In this document: positions 25,814 through 33,725 of the stretch, piece by piece
Layout of the letters: the number at the start of each line of letters is the position of its first letter
How positions within the stretch are numbered: position 1 is the stretch's first letter
NCBI GenBank assembly: GCA_038217425.1
Contig: JBBQPM010000003.1
Coordinates: forward strand, 62,001 to 126,000
Length of the DNA: 64,000 nucleotides
Source: JAIEPT01 sp038217425
Lineage (GTDB): Bacteria; Planctomycetota; Planctomycetia; Gemmatales; Gemmataceae
Reading direction: 5' to 3'
Made by a program: the position numbers and the translations under genes
Notes under the pieces: generated by a model
What the model was told of the DNA's origin: nothing
Database searches by the model: none
The model's input: the letters and a program-made list of their open reading frames with translations, nothing else

Positions 25814-27376
25814 ATGCCGGGACTCCTCGAGAAAGAGCGGATCATTGCCGGGCCGGGCTTCAATCGTTGGCTGGTTCCTCCCGCCGCTCTGGCCGTTCAC
25901 TTGTCGATCGGCATGGCCTACGGTTTTAGCGTGTTCTGGTTGCCGCTTTCGCGGGCCGTCGGCGTTCATCAGCCGATTCCTTGCCCGGTCTCGATGACGC
26001 TTGTCGAGCGAATCTTCTCCACTTCCTGCGACTGGTCCGTTTCGATGCTGGGTTGGACGTACACGCTCTTCTTTATCTTTCTGGGCGGCTCCGCCGCCTG
26101 CTTTGGGCCCTGGGCCGAGCGCGTCGGGCCGCGCAAAGCAGGCGTTGTCGCCGCCTTTTGCTGGGGCGGCGGGTTGATGCTCTCGGCGCTGGCGGTTTAT
26201 CTCCATCAAATCTGGCTCTTGTGGCTCGGATCGGGAATCATCGGAGGCGTCGGCCTGGGACTTGGCTATATCTCCCCCGTTTCCATGTTGATCCGCTGGT
26301 TTCCCGACCGCCGAGGACTGGCGACCGGACTGGCCATCATGGGCTTCGGCGGCGGCGCGATGATCGGCGCCCCGCTCGCCGATCGCCTGATCAACACCTT
26401 CGAAACCCCCGATTCCGTGGGCGTATGGCAGACCTTTCTCGTCCTCGGCATTCTCTACTTCGCCGCCATGCTCCTGGGAGCTTTCGGCTACCGCTTGCCC
26501 CAGCCCGCTCCGCGGACAGAAGGCGCTGCCGCTTCGGCATCGCTTTCGTTAAGTAGCGTCCTGCGAACTCGGCAGTTTTGGCTGTTGTGGGCCGTTCTTT
26601 GTCTCAATGTCTCCGCCGGGATTGGTTTGCTGGGGATGGCATCACCCATGCTGCAAGAAATCTTCGGCGGACGGATGTTGGGGCTGGATCTCGCGTTCAG
26701 CAGCCTGTCCGCGGAGCAGGAACGGCGAGTTGCCACGATGGGGGCGGCATTTACCGGTTTGCTTTCGCTGTTCAATATCGGCGGCCGGCTCGTGTGGTCC
26801 TCATGCTCGGATTACCTCGGTCGCAAGCCGACGTACACGCTCTTTTTCCTCCTGGGAACCGGTCTCTTCGCTGCCATTCCGTGGGCGGGCGAGACAGGCA
26901 ACGTGTTCCTGTTTGTCGTCATCATTGGTCTCATCATGACAATGTACGGCGGCGGATTCGCCACGATCCCGGCGTACCTGGCGGATCTCTTCGGACCCCA
27001 GCAAATCTCCGCAATCCATGGGCGATTGTTGACCGCATGGTCGGTTGCAGGAATCCTGGGACCGGTGGTCGTCACCACGCTGCGCGACGAGCAATTGGCC
27101 CGCGGCGTTCCGGTCTCCGAGGCATATCACGACACGATGTATCTATTGGCCGGGTTCCTGGTGATCGGCCTGATCTGCAACCTGCTCGTTTCTCCCCTTC
27201 AGCGCCTCCGGCAAGAAATGCCTGCTGCCCCGGCGCTCGCGGCCCTCCACGCCGATACAGCGGACGGATCGATGAACCAGTATTTCTGGGTGGCGCTGAC
27301 CTGGTCGGCGGTCGGCATTCCGCTCGCCTGGGGAGTGTGGCAGACGATGACGAAAGCTCGTCTGTTGTTCGAATAG
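25814..27376 (+). CDS. MFS transporter, oxalate/formate antiporter (OFA)-like
   Basis: 520 residues with about 12 hydrophobic segments and an extra C-terminal pair. The first segment is followed by a long loop (PIPCPVSMTLVERIFST), then the OFA signature GWTYTLFFIFLGGSAACFG, and the loop 2-3 type motif GPWAERVGPRKAG. The second half repeats this with SDYLGRKPTYTLFF. An inner-membrane carrier for organic anions is the likely role; substrate not determined. ATG at 25814 has AAGGAA 8 nt upstream. It is transcribed away from the bpX operon across the 27-bp hairpin. Confidence 0.9.
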   Translation: MPGLLEKERIIAGPGFNRWLVPPAALAVHLSIGMAYGFSVFWLPLSRAVGVHQPIPCPVSMTLVERIFSTSCDWSVSMLGWTYTLFFIFLGGSAACFGPWAERVGPRKAGVVAAFCWGGGLMLSALAVYLHQIWLLWLGSGIIGGVGLGLGYISPVSMLIRWFPDRRGLATGLAIMGFGGGAMIGAPLADRLINTFETPDSVGVWQTFLVLGILYFAAMLLGAFGYRLPQPAPRTEGAAASASLSLSSVLRTRQFWLLWAVLCLNVSAGIGLLGMASPMLQEIFGGRMLGLDLAFSSLSAEQERRVATMGAAFTGLLSLFNIGGRLVWSSCSDYLGRKPTYTLFFLLGTGLFAAIPWAGETGNVFLFVVIIGLIMTMYGGGFATIPAYLADLFGPQQISAIHGRLLTAWSVAGILGPVVVTTLRDEQLARGVPVSEAYHDTMYLLAGFLVIGLICNLLVSPLQRLRQEMPAAPALAALHADTADGSMNQYFWVALTWSAVGIPLAWGVWQTMTKARLLFE

Positions 27377-27430
27377 GCAGGGAAATCCGCGGGTTCAGCG
27401 CGGAAGAATCGTCGTGAAAGCGAAACGCTC

Positions 27431-27459
27431 TCGGCTCGACGAGCCGAATTGGCTATAAT
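27431..27459 (+). promoter_or_regulatory. Candidate promoter with overlapping inverted repeat upstream of the DUF1552 gene
   Basis: A consensus TATAAT lies at 27454-27459, 38 nt before the DUF1552 start. The expected -35 position is occupied by an inverted repeat TCGGCTC-GAC-GAGCCGA (27431-27447) instead of a TTGACA-like box, so the site could be an activator- or repressor-controlled promoter. Confidence 0.4.
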
Positions 27460-27497
27460 CGGCAAAGGTACGAAATCGACTGCAAGGACAAGATCCC

Positions 27498-28751
27498 ATG
27501 AACCGAACGCACCAGGCTCGGCGTCATTTTCTGAAGACCAGTTCCGTGCTGCTCACGCTCCCCTGGCTCGAAAGCCTGGCGCGCGCGGACGAACCGGCGC
27601 CGCCGCGGCGGATGGTCAACGTCTGCACCAGCTTCGGCCTCTACGGCCCCTCATTCTTCCCGACGGCCGCCGGACGCGATTACGAGCCGAGCGAGTACCT
27701 TCGAGTTCTCAACGATCTCCGCAGTGAATTCACCGTCTTTTCCGGCATCTCGCACCCCGACATCGGCGGCGATCATGCCTCGGAAGCCTGCTTTTTGACG
27801 AGCGCCAAGCATCCGACCAAGGGGGGCTTTCGCAACACCGCCTCCCTCGATTTCCTGGCCGCCCGGCACGTCGGCGGCGCCACGCGGTTTCCTCTGCTGA
27901 CGCTCTCCACGCTGGATGATAGTCCGCTGACGCACACGACCAGCGGCGCCGGGATCCCGGCCTTGAGCCGACCCTCCGACATTTTCGCCAGGCTCTTTCT
28001 GGCCGGCAATCGCAACGACGTCGAGCGAGAGCTGGCTCGGCTGCGGCGCGGCCAAAGTCTCCTCGACCGCATGGGCGGCAGGCTCACCGAACTCGGCGCG
28101 ACCGTGAGTCAGCACGACCGACAACAACTCGCCGACTACGCCGAAGCGGTCCGCGACATGGAACGGCAACTCCAGGCCGACGAGGCATGGGTCAATCGTC
28201 CCAAGCCCGTCGTCACCGAGGCGGCCCCCGTCGACGCCACCGACCGCAGCGATATCGTCGGTCGCGCGAAGATCCTCTTCAATCTTGCCAAGCTGGCGCT
28301 ACAGACCGATTCCACCCGCGTCGTCACCCTCTTCATTCGCGGCATGGATCTCAGGCCCCCCATCGATGGCGTCTCCGAAGATCATCACGGTTTGACGCAC
28401 CATGGTCGAAATCCGGCCAAGATCGTGCAACTGCGCACCGTGGAACGTGTGGAAATGGCCGCCTTCCGGGACTTCCTCCTCGCCCTCCGCGACACGAAAG
28501 AAGGGGCCCGCAGCCTCCTGGATAGCACGCAGGTTCTCATCGGCAGCAACCTCGGCGACGCCAGCGGGCACGGCACCACGAACCTGCCGATTCTCTTGGC
28601 GGGGGGCGGATATCGGCATGGCCAGCACATCGCCGGCGATCCTCGCAATAACACGCCGCTCGGCAAACTCTTCGTGAGCATGCTGCAGCGCTTCGGCGTC
28701 GAAACCAACACCTTCGGCTCCGGCAGCGGCACGATCGCCGGTTTGGCCTAA
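27498..28751 (+). CDS. DUF1552 planctomycete surface/secreted protein
   Basis: 417 residues. The N-terminus RRHFLKTSSVLLTLPWLESLARA is a twin-arginine-like export signal. The body carries DUF1552 landmarks: MVNVCTSFGLYGPSFFPT, FSGISHPDIGG, DMERQLQADEAW, GVSEDHHGLTHHG and the late GSNLGDASGHGTTNLP segment. Members are planctomycete/verrucomicrobial proteins of the alkaline-phosphatase-like fold that accompany DUF1592 cytochrome-type proteins, as here (next gene 13 nt downstream). Biochemical function is not established for the family. Confidence 0.93.
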   Translation: MNRTHQARRHFLKTSSVLLTLPWLESLARADEPAPPRRMVNVCTSFGLYGPSFFPTAAGRDYEPSEYLRVLNDLRSEFTVFSGISHPDIGGDHASEACFLTSAKHPTKGGFRNTASLDFLAARHVGGATRFPLLTLSTLDDSPLTHTTSGAGIPALSRPSDIFARLFLAGNRNDVERELARLRRGQSLLDRMGGRLTELGATVSQHDRQQLADYAEAVRDMERQLQADEAWVNRPKPVVTEAAPVDATDRSDIVGRAKILFNLAKLALQTDSTRVVTLFIRGMDLRPPIDGVSEDHHGLTHHGRNPAKIVQLRTVERVEMAAFRDFLLALRDTKEGARSLLDSTQVLIGSNLGDASGHGTTNLPILLAGGGYRHGQHIAGDPRNNTPLGKLFVSMLQRFGVETNTFGSGSGTIAGLA

Positions 28752-28764
28752 CTCGGGAGAGTCT

Positions 28765-31215
28765 ATGCTTCGTATCGGATTCGCGCTCTGCGCTTCGCTG
28801 GCCCTGGTGGAGGCGGCTGTCGCGCAAGACGTCGCTGGCACTTTCAAGACCGCGGTGATGCCCGTGCTCACCGCCCATTGCACGAGATGTCACGGCGCCG
28901 AGAAGCCGAAGGCCAAGCTCAATCTGTCCGGCGAGCGCACCAAGGAGCAACTCCGCAGCGAGGCGAAGCTCTGGTTCCGCGTGCTGGAACAAATCGAGTC
29001 GGGCTCGATGCCGCCCGAGGGCCAAAAGCCGCTCACGCCCGTCGAACGTTCGGCGGTGGCGGAGTGGGTCCGCGTCGCGCTCAGCGACGCGCTGGCGAGC
29101 GCCCAGCAGCAGGAGGGACGAAGCAAGTTTCGGCGCCTGAGTCGAAACGAGTATGCCAACACGATCCAGGATCTCTTCGGGGTTCGGCCCGCCGTTGGCC
29201 GGGATCTGCCGAGCGACGGCCGCGTCGACGGCTACGATCGCGTTTCGGCAGCGCTGCCGTTATCCTCCGCCGGGGCAGGCGGGTACGTGAAAATCGCCGA
29301 GGACTTGCTCAATCGCATGCTGAAGCCGATTCCGAAGCAGAATCGCACCTATCGCCTTTGGCCCGGGCCCAGCGAGCAGTCGGCCGGGCACATCCTCGAA
29401 CTCGAGAACGGCACGAAGGTTTCCTTTAATACGGACACCACCTCCGGTCCTTTGCGCCTCAAGAACGAAAAAGGCAAATTGCAAGGCTTCAGCGTCCGCG
29501 TGCCCGGCGTTCATAAGTTACGGCTCTCGGTCTACGGCTACCAGACGAACAAACCGCTCCCCTTCGGCATCTACGCGGGCCACACCGGCGCCTATCCGCA
29601 ACTTATTGAGTTGGTGAAAGTGCTCGAAGCGCCGCCGGGCAAGGCCGCGGTGCTCGAAACCGAAGTCTATTTCCGCACCCGCGACGACAACGACGTGGCG
29701 CCCGTGAACGACAGCTTCCGCCTGATCCCCCTCGGACTCGGCGTGAAGGTGCCGAAGAACACCCTCGCGATGCTGTGCAAAGAGGCCGGACTGGCGATCG
29801 AATGGGTCGATGTCGAGGAACCCGAAGTGCCGTTGCCCGGCGACCGTTGGCTGACTGCCGACTTTCCCGAGAAGCTTGTGGAGAAGTTGCGCAAAGGAAA
29901 CGTGACGCTCAAGACGATGGCCAAGGGGGAACGCGAAGAGTACGTGACCGCCCTGCAGAAGACATTCAAACGCATCGGCACCCGCTTGTTTCGCCGGGAT
30001 CTGACCGAGGCGGAACTCGCCAAGACGATGGCCAACATCACTCGCGAAATCGAGGCCGGCAGCAAGCTGGAAGTCGCCTTCCGCAGCGAAACGGCCGCGA
30101 TGATGACCTCGCCCGACTTCCTGTGCGTCATCGAAGCCCCCGGCAAGTTGACCGACTTCGCCCTTGCCTCGCGGCTCTCCTATTTCCTCTGGAACTCAAC
30201 GCCCGACGAGGAACTGCTCGAAGTCGCCCGCAACGGTCGGCTTCACGATCCCAAGGTGCTGCACGCGCAGACGGAGCGGATGCTGAAAGACCCGAAGTCG
30301 GAGCGGTTCGTGAACGACTTCGTCGACCAATGGCTCGGCCTACGAGCGATCAACGATACGACGCCCGACACGAAACTTTATCCCGAGTACGACGACTTGC
30401 TGAAGATTTCGAGCGTCGCGGAGACGCGCGCCAGCATCCGGCGCATTCTTGAGAAGAATCTGAGCGTCCGCGATTTCGTGGCTCCGAAGTGGGCGCTGGT
30501 GAACGAACGCCTGGCCGAACACTATGGTTTCCCCAAGGTGAGCGGCTTCGCGCTGCGAGAAGTCAAGCTGCCGGCGGATTCGCCCTTTGGCGGCATCTGG
30601 ACGCAGGCCGCGCCCATGAAGGTGACGGCGAACGGCACAAACACGTCGCCGGTGAAGCGAGGCGTGTGGGTCGCGGAGCGGCTCTTGGGCGTGCACATTC
30701 CGCCGCCGCCTCCCAACATCGACCCGGTTGAGCCCGACATTCGCGGCGCCAAGACGCTGCGCGAACAGCTCGCCCTCCACCGCGGCAAGGGTTCGTGCGG
30801 CGCCTGCCACGCCAAATTCGATCCGTACGGCTTCGCGCTCGAAAGCTTCGACGTCACCGGCGCCTTTCGCCTGAAATACCGCGAGCCCGATCCGGAGTTC
30901 GTCAAGCTCCCTGCGAATGCGCGCAAAGGCCGTGCGGAATGGCGCCACGGACTTCCCGTCGATTGCAGCGGCCACACGCCCGACGGCGCCGACTTTGCAG
31001 GTATCCAGCAACTGCGTCAGATGCTCGCCAAGCGTCCGGAAGAACTCGCGCGCGGCGTTACCCGGCATCTGCTCACCTACGCCACCGGCGAACCGGCGAC
31101 GTACCTCGAGCAACGGACGATCGACGCCGTCGTCAAGAGCGCCGCCGCGGACGACTACGGTTTGCGCTCACTCGTCCACGGACTCGTGCAGAGCGAACTT
31201 TTTCGTTCGAAGTAG
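28765..31215 (+). CDS. DUF1592/DUF1588/DUF1585 protein with N-terminal c-type haem motif
   Basis: 816 residues with a signal peptide (ALVEAAVAQ). A CTRCH haem-binding motif (C39, C42, H43) in a PSCyt-type domain is followed by DUF1587 (RRLSRNEYANTIQDL-like segment around 125), an inserted carbohydrate-binding-like region, DUF1592 (SRLSYFLWNSTPDEEL), DUF1588 (KRGVWVAERLLG, with the second CGACH motif near residue 673) and DUF1585 at the end. The pairing with DUF1552 is conserved in planctomycetes; a role in periplasmic polymer degradation or electron transfer has been suggested for such proteins. GGGAG precedes the ATG. Confidence 0.93.
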   Translation: MLRIGFALCASLALVEAAVAQDVAGTFKTAVMPVLTAHCTRCHGAEKPKAKLNLSGERTKEQLRSEAKLWFRVLEQIESGSMPPEGQKPLTPVERSAVAEWVRVALSDALASAQQQEGRSKFRRLSRNEYANTIQDLFGVRPAVGRDLPSDGRVDGYDRVSAALPLSSAGAGGYVKIAEDLLNRMLKPIPKQNRTYRLWPGPSEQSAGHILELENGTKVSFNTDTTSGPLRLKNEKGKLQGFSVRVPGVHKLRLSVYGYQTNKPLPFGIYAGHTGAYPQLIELVKVLEAPPGKAAVLETEVYFRTRDDNDVAPVNDSFRLIPLGLGVKVPKNTLAMLCKEAGLAIEWVDVEEPEVPLPGDRWLTADFPEKLVEKLRKGNVTLKTMAKGEREEYVTALQKTFKRIGTRLFRRDLTEAELAKTMANITREIEAGSKLEVAFRSETAAMMTSPDFLCVIEAPGKLTDFALASRLSYFLWNSTPDEELLEVARNGRLHDPKVLHAQTERMLKDPKSERFVNDFVDQWLGLRAINDTTPDTKLYPEYDDLLKISSVAETRASIRRILEKNLSVRDFVAPKWALVNERLAEHYGFPKVSGFALREVKLPADSPFGGIWTQAAPMKVTANGTNTSPVKRGVWVAERLLGVHIPPPPPNIDPVEPDIRGAKTLREQLALHRGKGSCGACHAKFDPYGFALESFDVTGAFRLKYREPDPEFVKLPANARKGRAEWRHGLPVDCSGHTPDGADFAGIQQLRQMLAKRPEELARGVTRHLLTYATGEPATYLEQRTIDAVVKSAAADDYGLRSLVHGLVQSELFRSK

Positions 31216-31274
31216 TCGCCAGGAAGACATACGACTGCCCAACGGTAGAGTACCCCGCCGGAACGGAATCCGCC

Positions 31275-32075
31275 ATGAATCTACTCGCGCTCTATCCCGA
31301 TTTAGTAGGCTCGACCGGCGCATTCCGGCTTCAGTTGGATCAACCGTTCCTCGAAGCGCTATGCGACTTGCTTCGCCCGCTACTTCCGTCCTCGGTAAGC
31401 GACATTCGCATCTCGGCCAGCGGAACCAATCGCTTCCGAATGAATGCGAAACTATCCAGCCAGGCGCTCAATGTCGTCGGGAAGCCGTTCCTCAACATCC
31501 TTGCGGGCAACGGCCTCGAAGTGAATATCACTCGCCCTGTCGTCGCTCGTGGGGCCTTGCTGGAAGGGCGCCTTGAAACCACTCTCGTCGGAAAACAGGT
31601 CGTCGATTACATCATCAAAGCGCTCAACCAGGCATTGGGCAATGAAGTCGTCCGTTCCTCATCGGGCTGGTTTTCCGGCGGAGTCGAGTTGACTCTCGAT
31701 CCCTTCCCCATTCTCAAACGGTTTCTGCCCGGCGGAATCGGGAACGACATCTCTCAGCTCCAATGGCAAACCACTGCGGAAGCTTTTTTTATCGATCTTG
31801 TTTGGATACATCAGGGCGCCAACCCGACCGAACAACCGAAAGGATCCCCTATGAGCCCGGCAATGCAGGAGTTCGTCGACAAACTGGTGCGGACGCAGTT
31901 TGCCGACTTGAAAGGTTCCTATGCCGAGATGTCCCTTCAGCTTTCAGAGAATCTTCTGAACGAGATGATGTCGCTGGCACTGAGTTCGCAGCAAGAAAGC
32001 AATCCGCTCCTCTCGCTCGTCAAGACGGCGAAGATTAACGGCTCATTAACTGCGCAGTTCACAGTACGGGCGTAA
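31275..32075 (+). CDS. Protein of unknown function
   Basis: 266 residues, not recognised. It begins MNLLALYPDLVGSTGAFRLQ with a weak GGAA upstream; the longer frame back to 30795 overlaps the previous gene and is unlikely. There is no signal peptide. The sequence alternates strands and amphipathic helices, with a LQWQTTAEAFFIDLVWI segment in the middle and a C-terminal helix-rich part. Codon use is like its neighbours. It converges on the PQQ-propeller gene 40 nt away. Confidence 0.75.
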   Translation: MNLLALYPDLVGSTGAFRLQLDQPFLEALCDLLRPLLPSSVSDIRISASGTNRFRMNAKLSSQALNVVGKPFLNILAGNGLEVNITRPVVARGALLEGRLETTLVGKQVVDYIIKALNQALGNEVVRSSSGWFSGGVELTLDPFPILKRFLPGGIGNDISQLQWQTTAEAFFIDLVWIHQGANPTEQPKGSPMSPAMQEFVDKLVRTQFADLKGSYAEMSLQLSENLLNEMMSLALSSQQESNPLLSLVKTAKINGSLTAQFTVRA

Positions 32076-32115
32076 CTTGAATCCCTGTGCATCCACATAG
32101 CGAAGGTATCTTCGC

Positions 32116-33456
32116 TCAGCGAGCCTCGTTCTTGCCGATGCAGAACAAATGGCGTTCGCCGCGAATGTACAGCCGGCCGCCGGCAACTGCAGCGGTGGCG
32201 CGAACGACTTCGCCTAACTCGTTGTGCGCGAGCAAACGGTAGGTCGGCTCCGCGGCAACGACGTAGACGGCCCCCGCGGCACTGGTCGCGTAGATCTTGC
32301 CGTCGATCAAGAGCGGCGACGCGTGGAAGCCGGAGTCGGCCAGACGCTCGAACCAGATCCGTTTGCCGGTCCGCGCCTCGTAGCAGCCGGCGAACCCGGC
32401 GTCGTTCACGAAGTAGAAATGCGCGCCGTGCGCCAGGGGACTCGCGACATACGGAAAATCCTTACGGTTGTCCCAAAGCGGCGCCGGGGCTTTTCCCGCT
32501 GCGGGCAGGGACAGACCGATGGCATATCGGCCGGCATCGCCGCCGCTGCAGACGCACAACACATCGCCCAAGATCGCAGGCGACGCCACCGTCCGCAGCG
32601 GCCCTTTGCCGCTGGGCTCCTGCCAGTTCTTGGCTTCCCATAGCACCGAGCCCGACTCCAAGTCGTATCCCGTGATCGCAGTGGTGCTGGTAACGACCAG
32701 TTCCGGATCGCTCCGTCCGGGCGCCTGTCGCAAAAATGGGGCGGAGTAGCAGGCGCGCTCGGCCACGCGAGGCGTCTCCCAGACCAACTCGCCGGTCCGC
32801 TTGTCGAGCGCAATCAGCATCGACGGCCGAGCGTTCGGCTTCTTGGTGGTGAAATCGTCCTTGTCCATGTCGTTGGCGAGAATGACCTTGTCCTTGTACA
32901 GGATCGGCGACGCGGCCGCGCCGTGCTGGCTGTTGAAGGGGCCGAGATTCTTGCTCCACAGCCGTTTGCCGTCGAAATCGTACGCGGACAACAGGATGTC
33001 CGTACCGTCCCAGAACGAGACGTAGATCGCCTGGCCATCGGTCGTCGGCGTGGAGGAGGCGAAGGAGCTATCCGCTCGGATCTTGACCTGGGCGCCGGGA
33101 ATGCTCTGTTGCCAGAGCGTCTTGCCGTCGGCGACGTCCAGACAAAGCAAGGATCGCGATTTGCCGTCGGCGCTGGCGGCATGGAGGAAGAGACGTTGGC
33201 CCCAAATGACAGGGCTCGAATTGCCGGTCCCCGGCAACGCGACCTTCCAGAGAAGATCCTTATTGGGGCCGAACGTCAGGGGAATGCCTGGGTCGTCGAC
33301 TTTGCCGGAGCCATTCGGACCGCGGAAACGATCCCAGTGGTTGGCGCCGGCGGGGGGTGTGGCTGGCTTGGCCTTGCGGGCCGCGAGCGGTTCGAAGCCA
33401 TCGGCCGGGGCCTGAAAAACGGCGACCAGAATGAGGGCAAACGTGGTGAGACGCAT
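32116..33456 (-). CDS. Secreted PQQ-like beta-propeller protein
   Basis: 446 residues with a signal peptide (TTFALILVAVFQAPADG) and the planctomycete outer-propeller signature NHWDRFRGPNGSG. Seven or eight blades carry the PQQ-type pattern: LLCLDVADGKTLWQQ, LSAYDFDGKRLWSKN, LIALDKRTGELVWET, GYDLESGSVLWEAK, GCYEARTGKRIWFE. These proteins are related to the propeller of BamB and quinoprotein dehydrogenases but lack the PQQ-binding residues I would expect, so a binding rather than oxidising role is more likely. ATG at 33456 has GGGGAG 10 nt upstream; a 269-nt divergent gap with no obvious genes separates it from the next operon. Confidence 0.9.
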   Translation of the reverse strand: MRLTTFALILVAVFQAPADGFEPLAARKAKPATPPAGANHWDRFRGPNGSGKVDDPGIPLTFGPNKDLLWKVALPGTGNSSPVIWGQRLFLHAASADGKSRSLLCLDVADGKTLWQQSIPGAQVKIRADSSFASSTPTTDGQAIYVSFWDGTDILLSAYDFDGKRLWSKNLGPFNSQHGAAASPILYKDKVILANDMDKDDFTTKKPNARPSMLIALDKRTGELVWETPRVAERACYSAPFLRQAPGRSDPELVVTSTTAITGYDLESGSVLWEAKNWQEPSGKGPLRTVASPAILGDVLCVCSGGDAGRYAIGLSLPAAGKAPAPLWDNRKDFPYVASPLAHGAHFYFVNDAGFAGCYEARTGKRIWFERLADSGFHASPLLIDGKIYATSAAGAVYVVAAEPTYRLLAHNELGEVVRATAAVAGGRLYIRGERHLFCIGKNEAR

Positions 33457-33725
33457 GCTTGAGAACTCCCCTGCGAATAATAGATTCCGGAGCGACGGAC
33501 GCCGAATCCTCCGAAGGATAGAATACGGGAACCGCTGGCGTCGGCTGCCAACAACCTGAAGGGCGGGGATGCCGAGAAGCCGTCGACAACCTGCGTGCCG
33601 GGCGAGAAGAAACTTGCATTCTCGGGGCCTGCCCGGTAATCTACATCGTCCGAGCAACCCCACCCAGCAACCCGCGACGATTTGTTTTTCACGCCTACCT
33701 CGCCAATCTTTGCCCGGAAGTTTCG

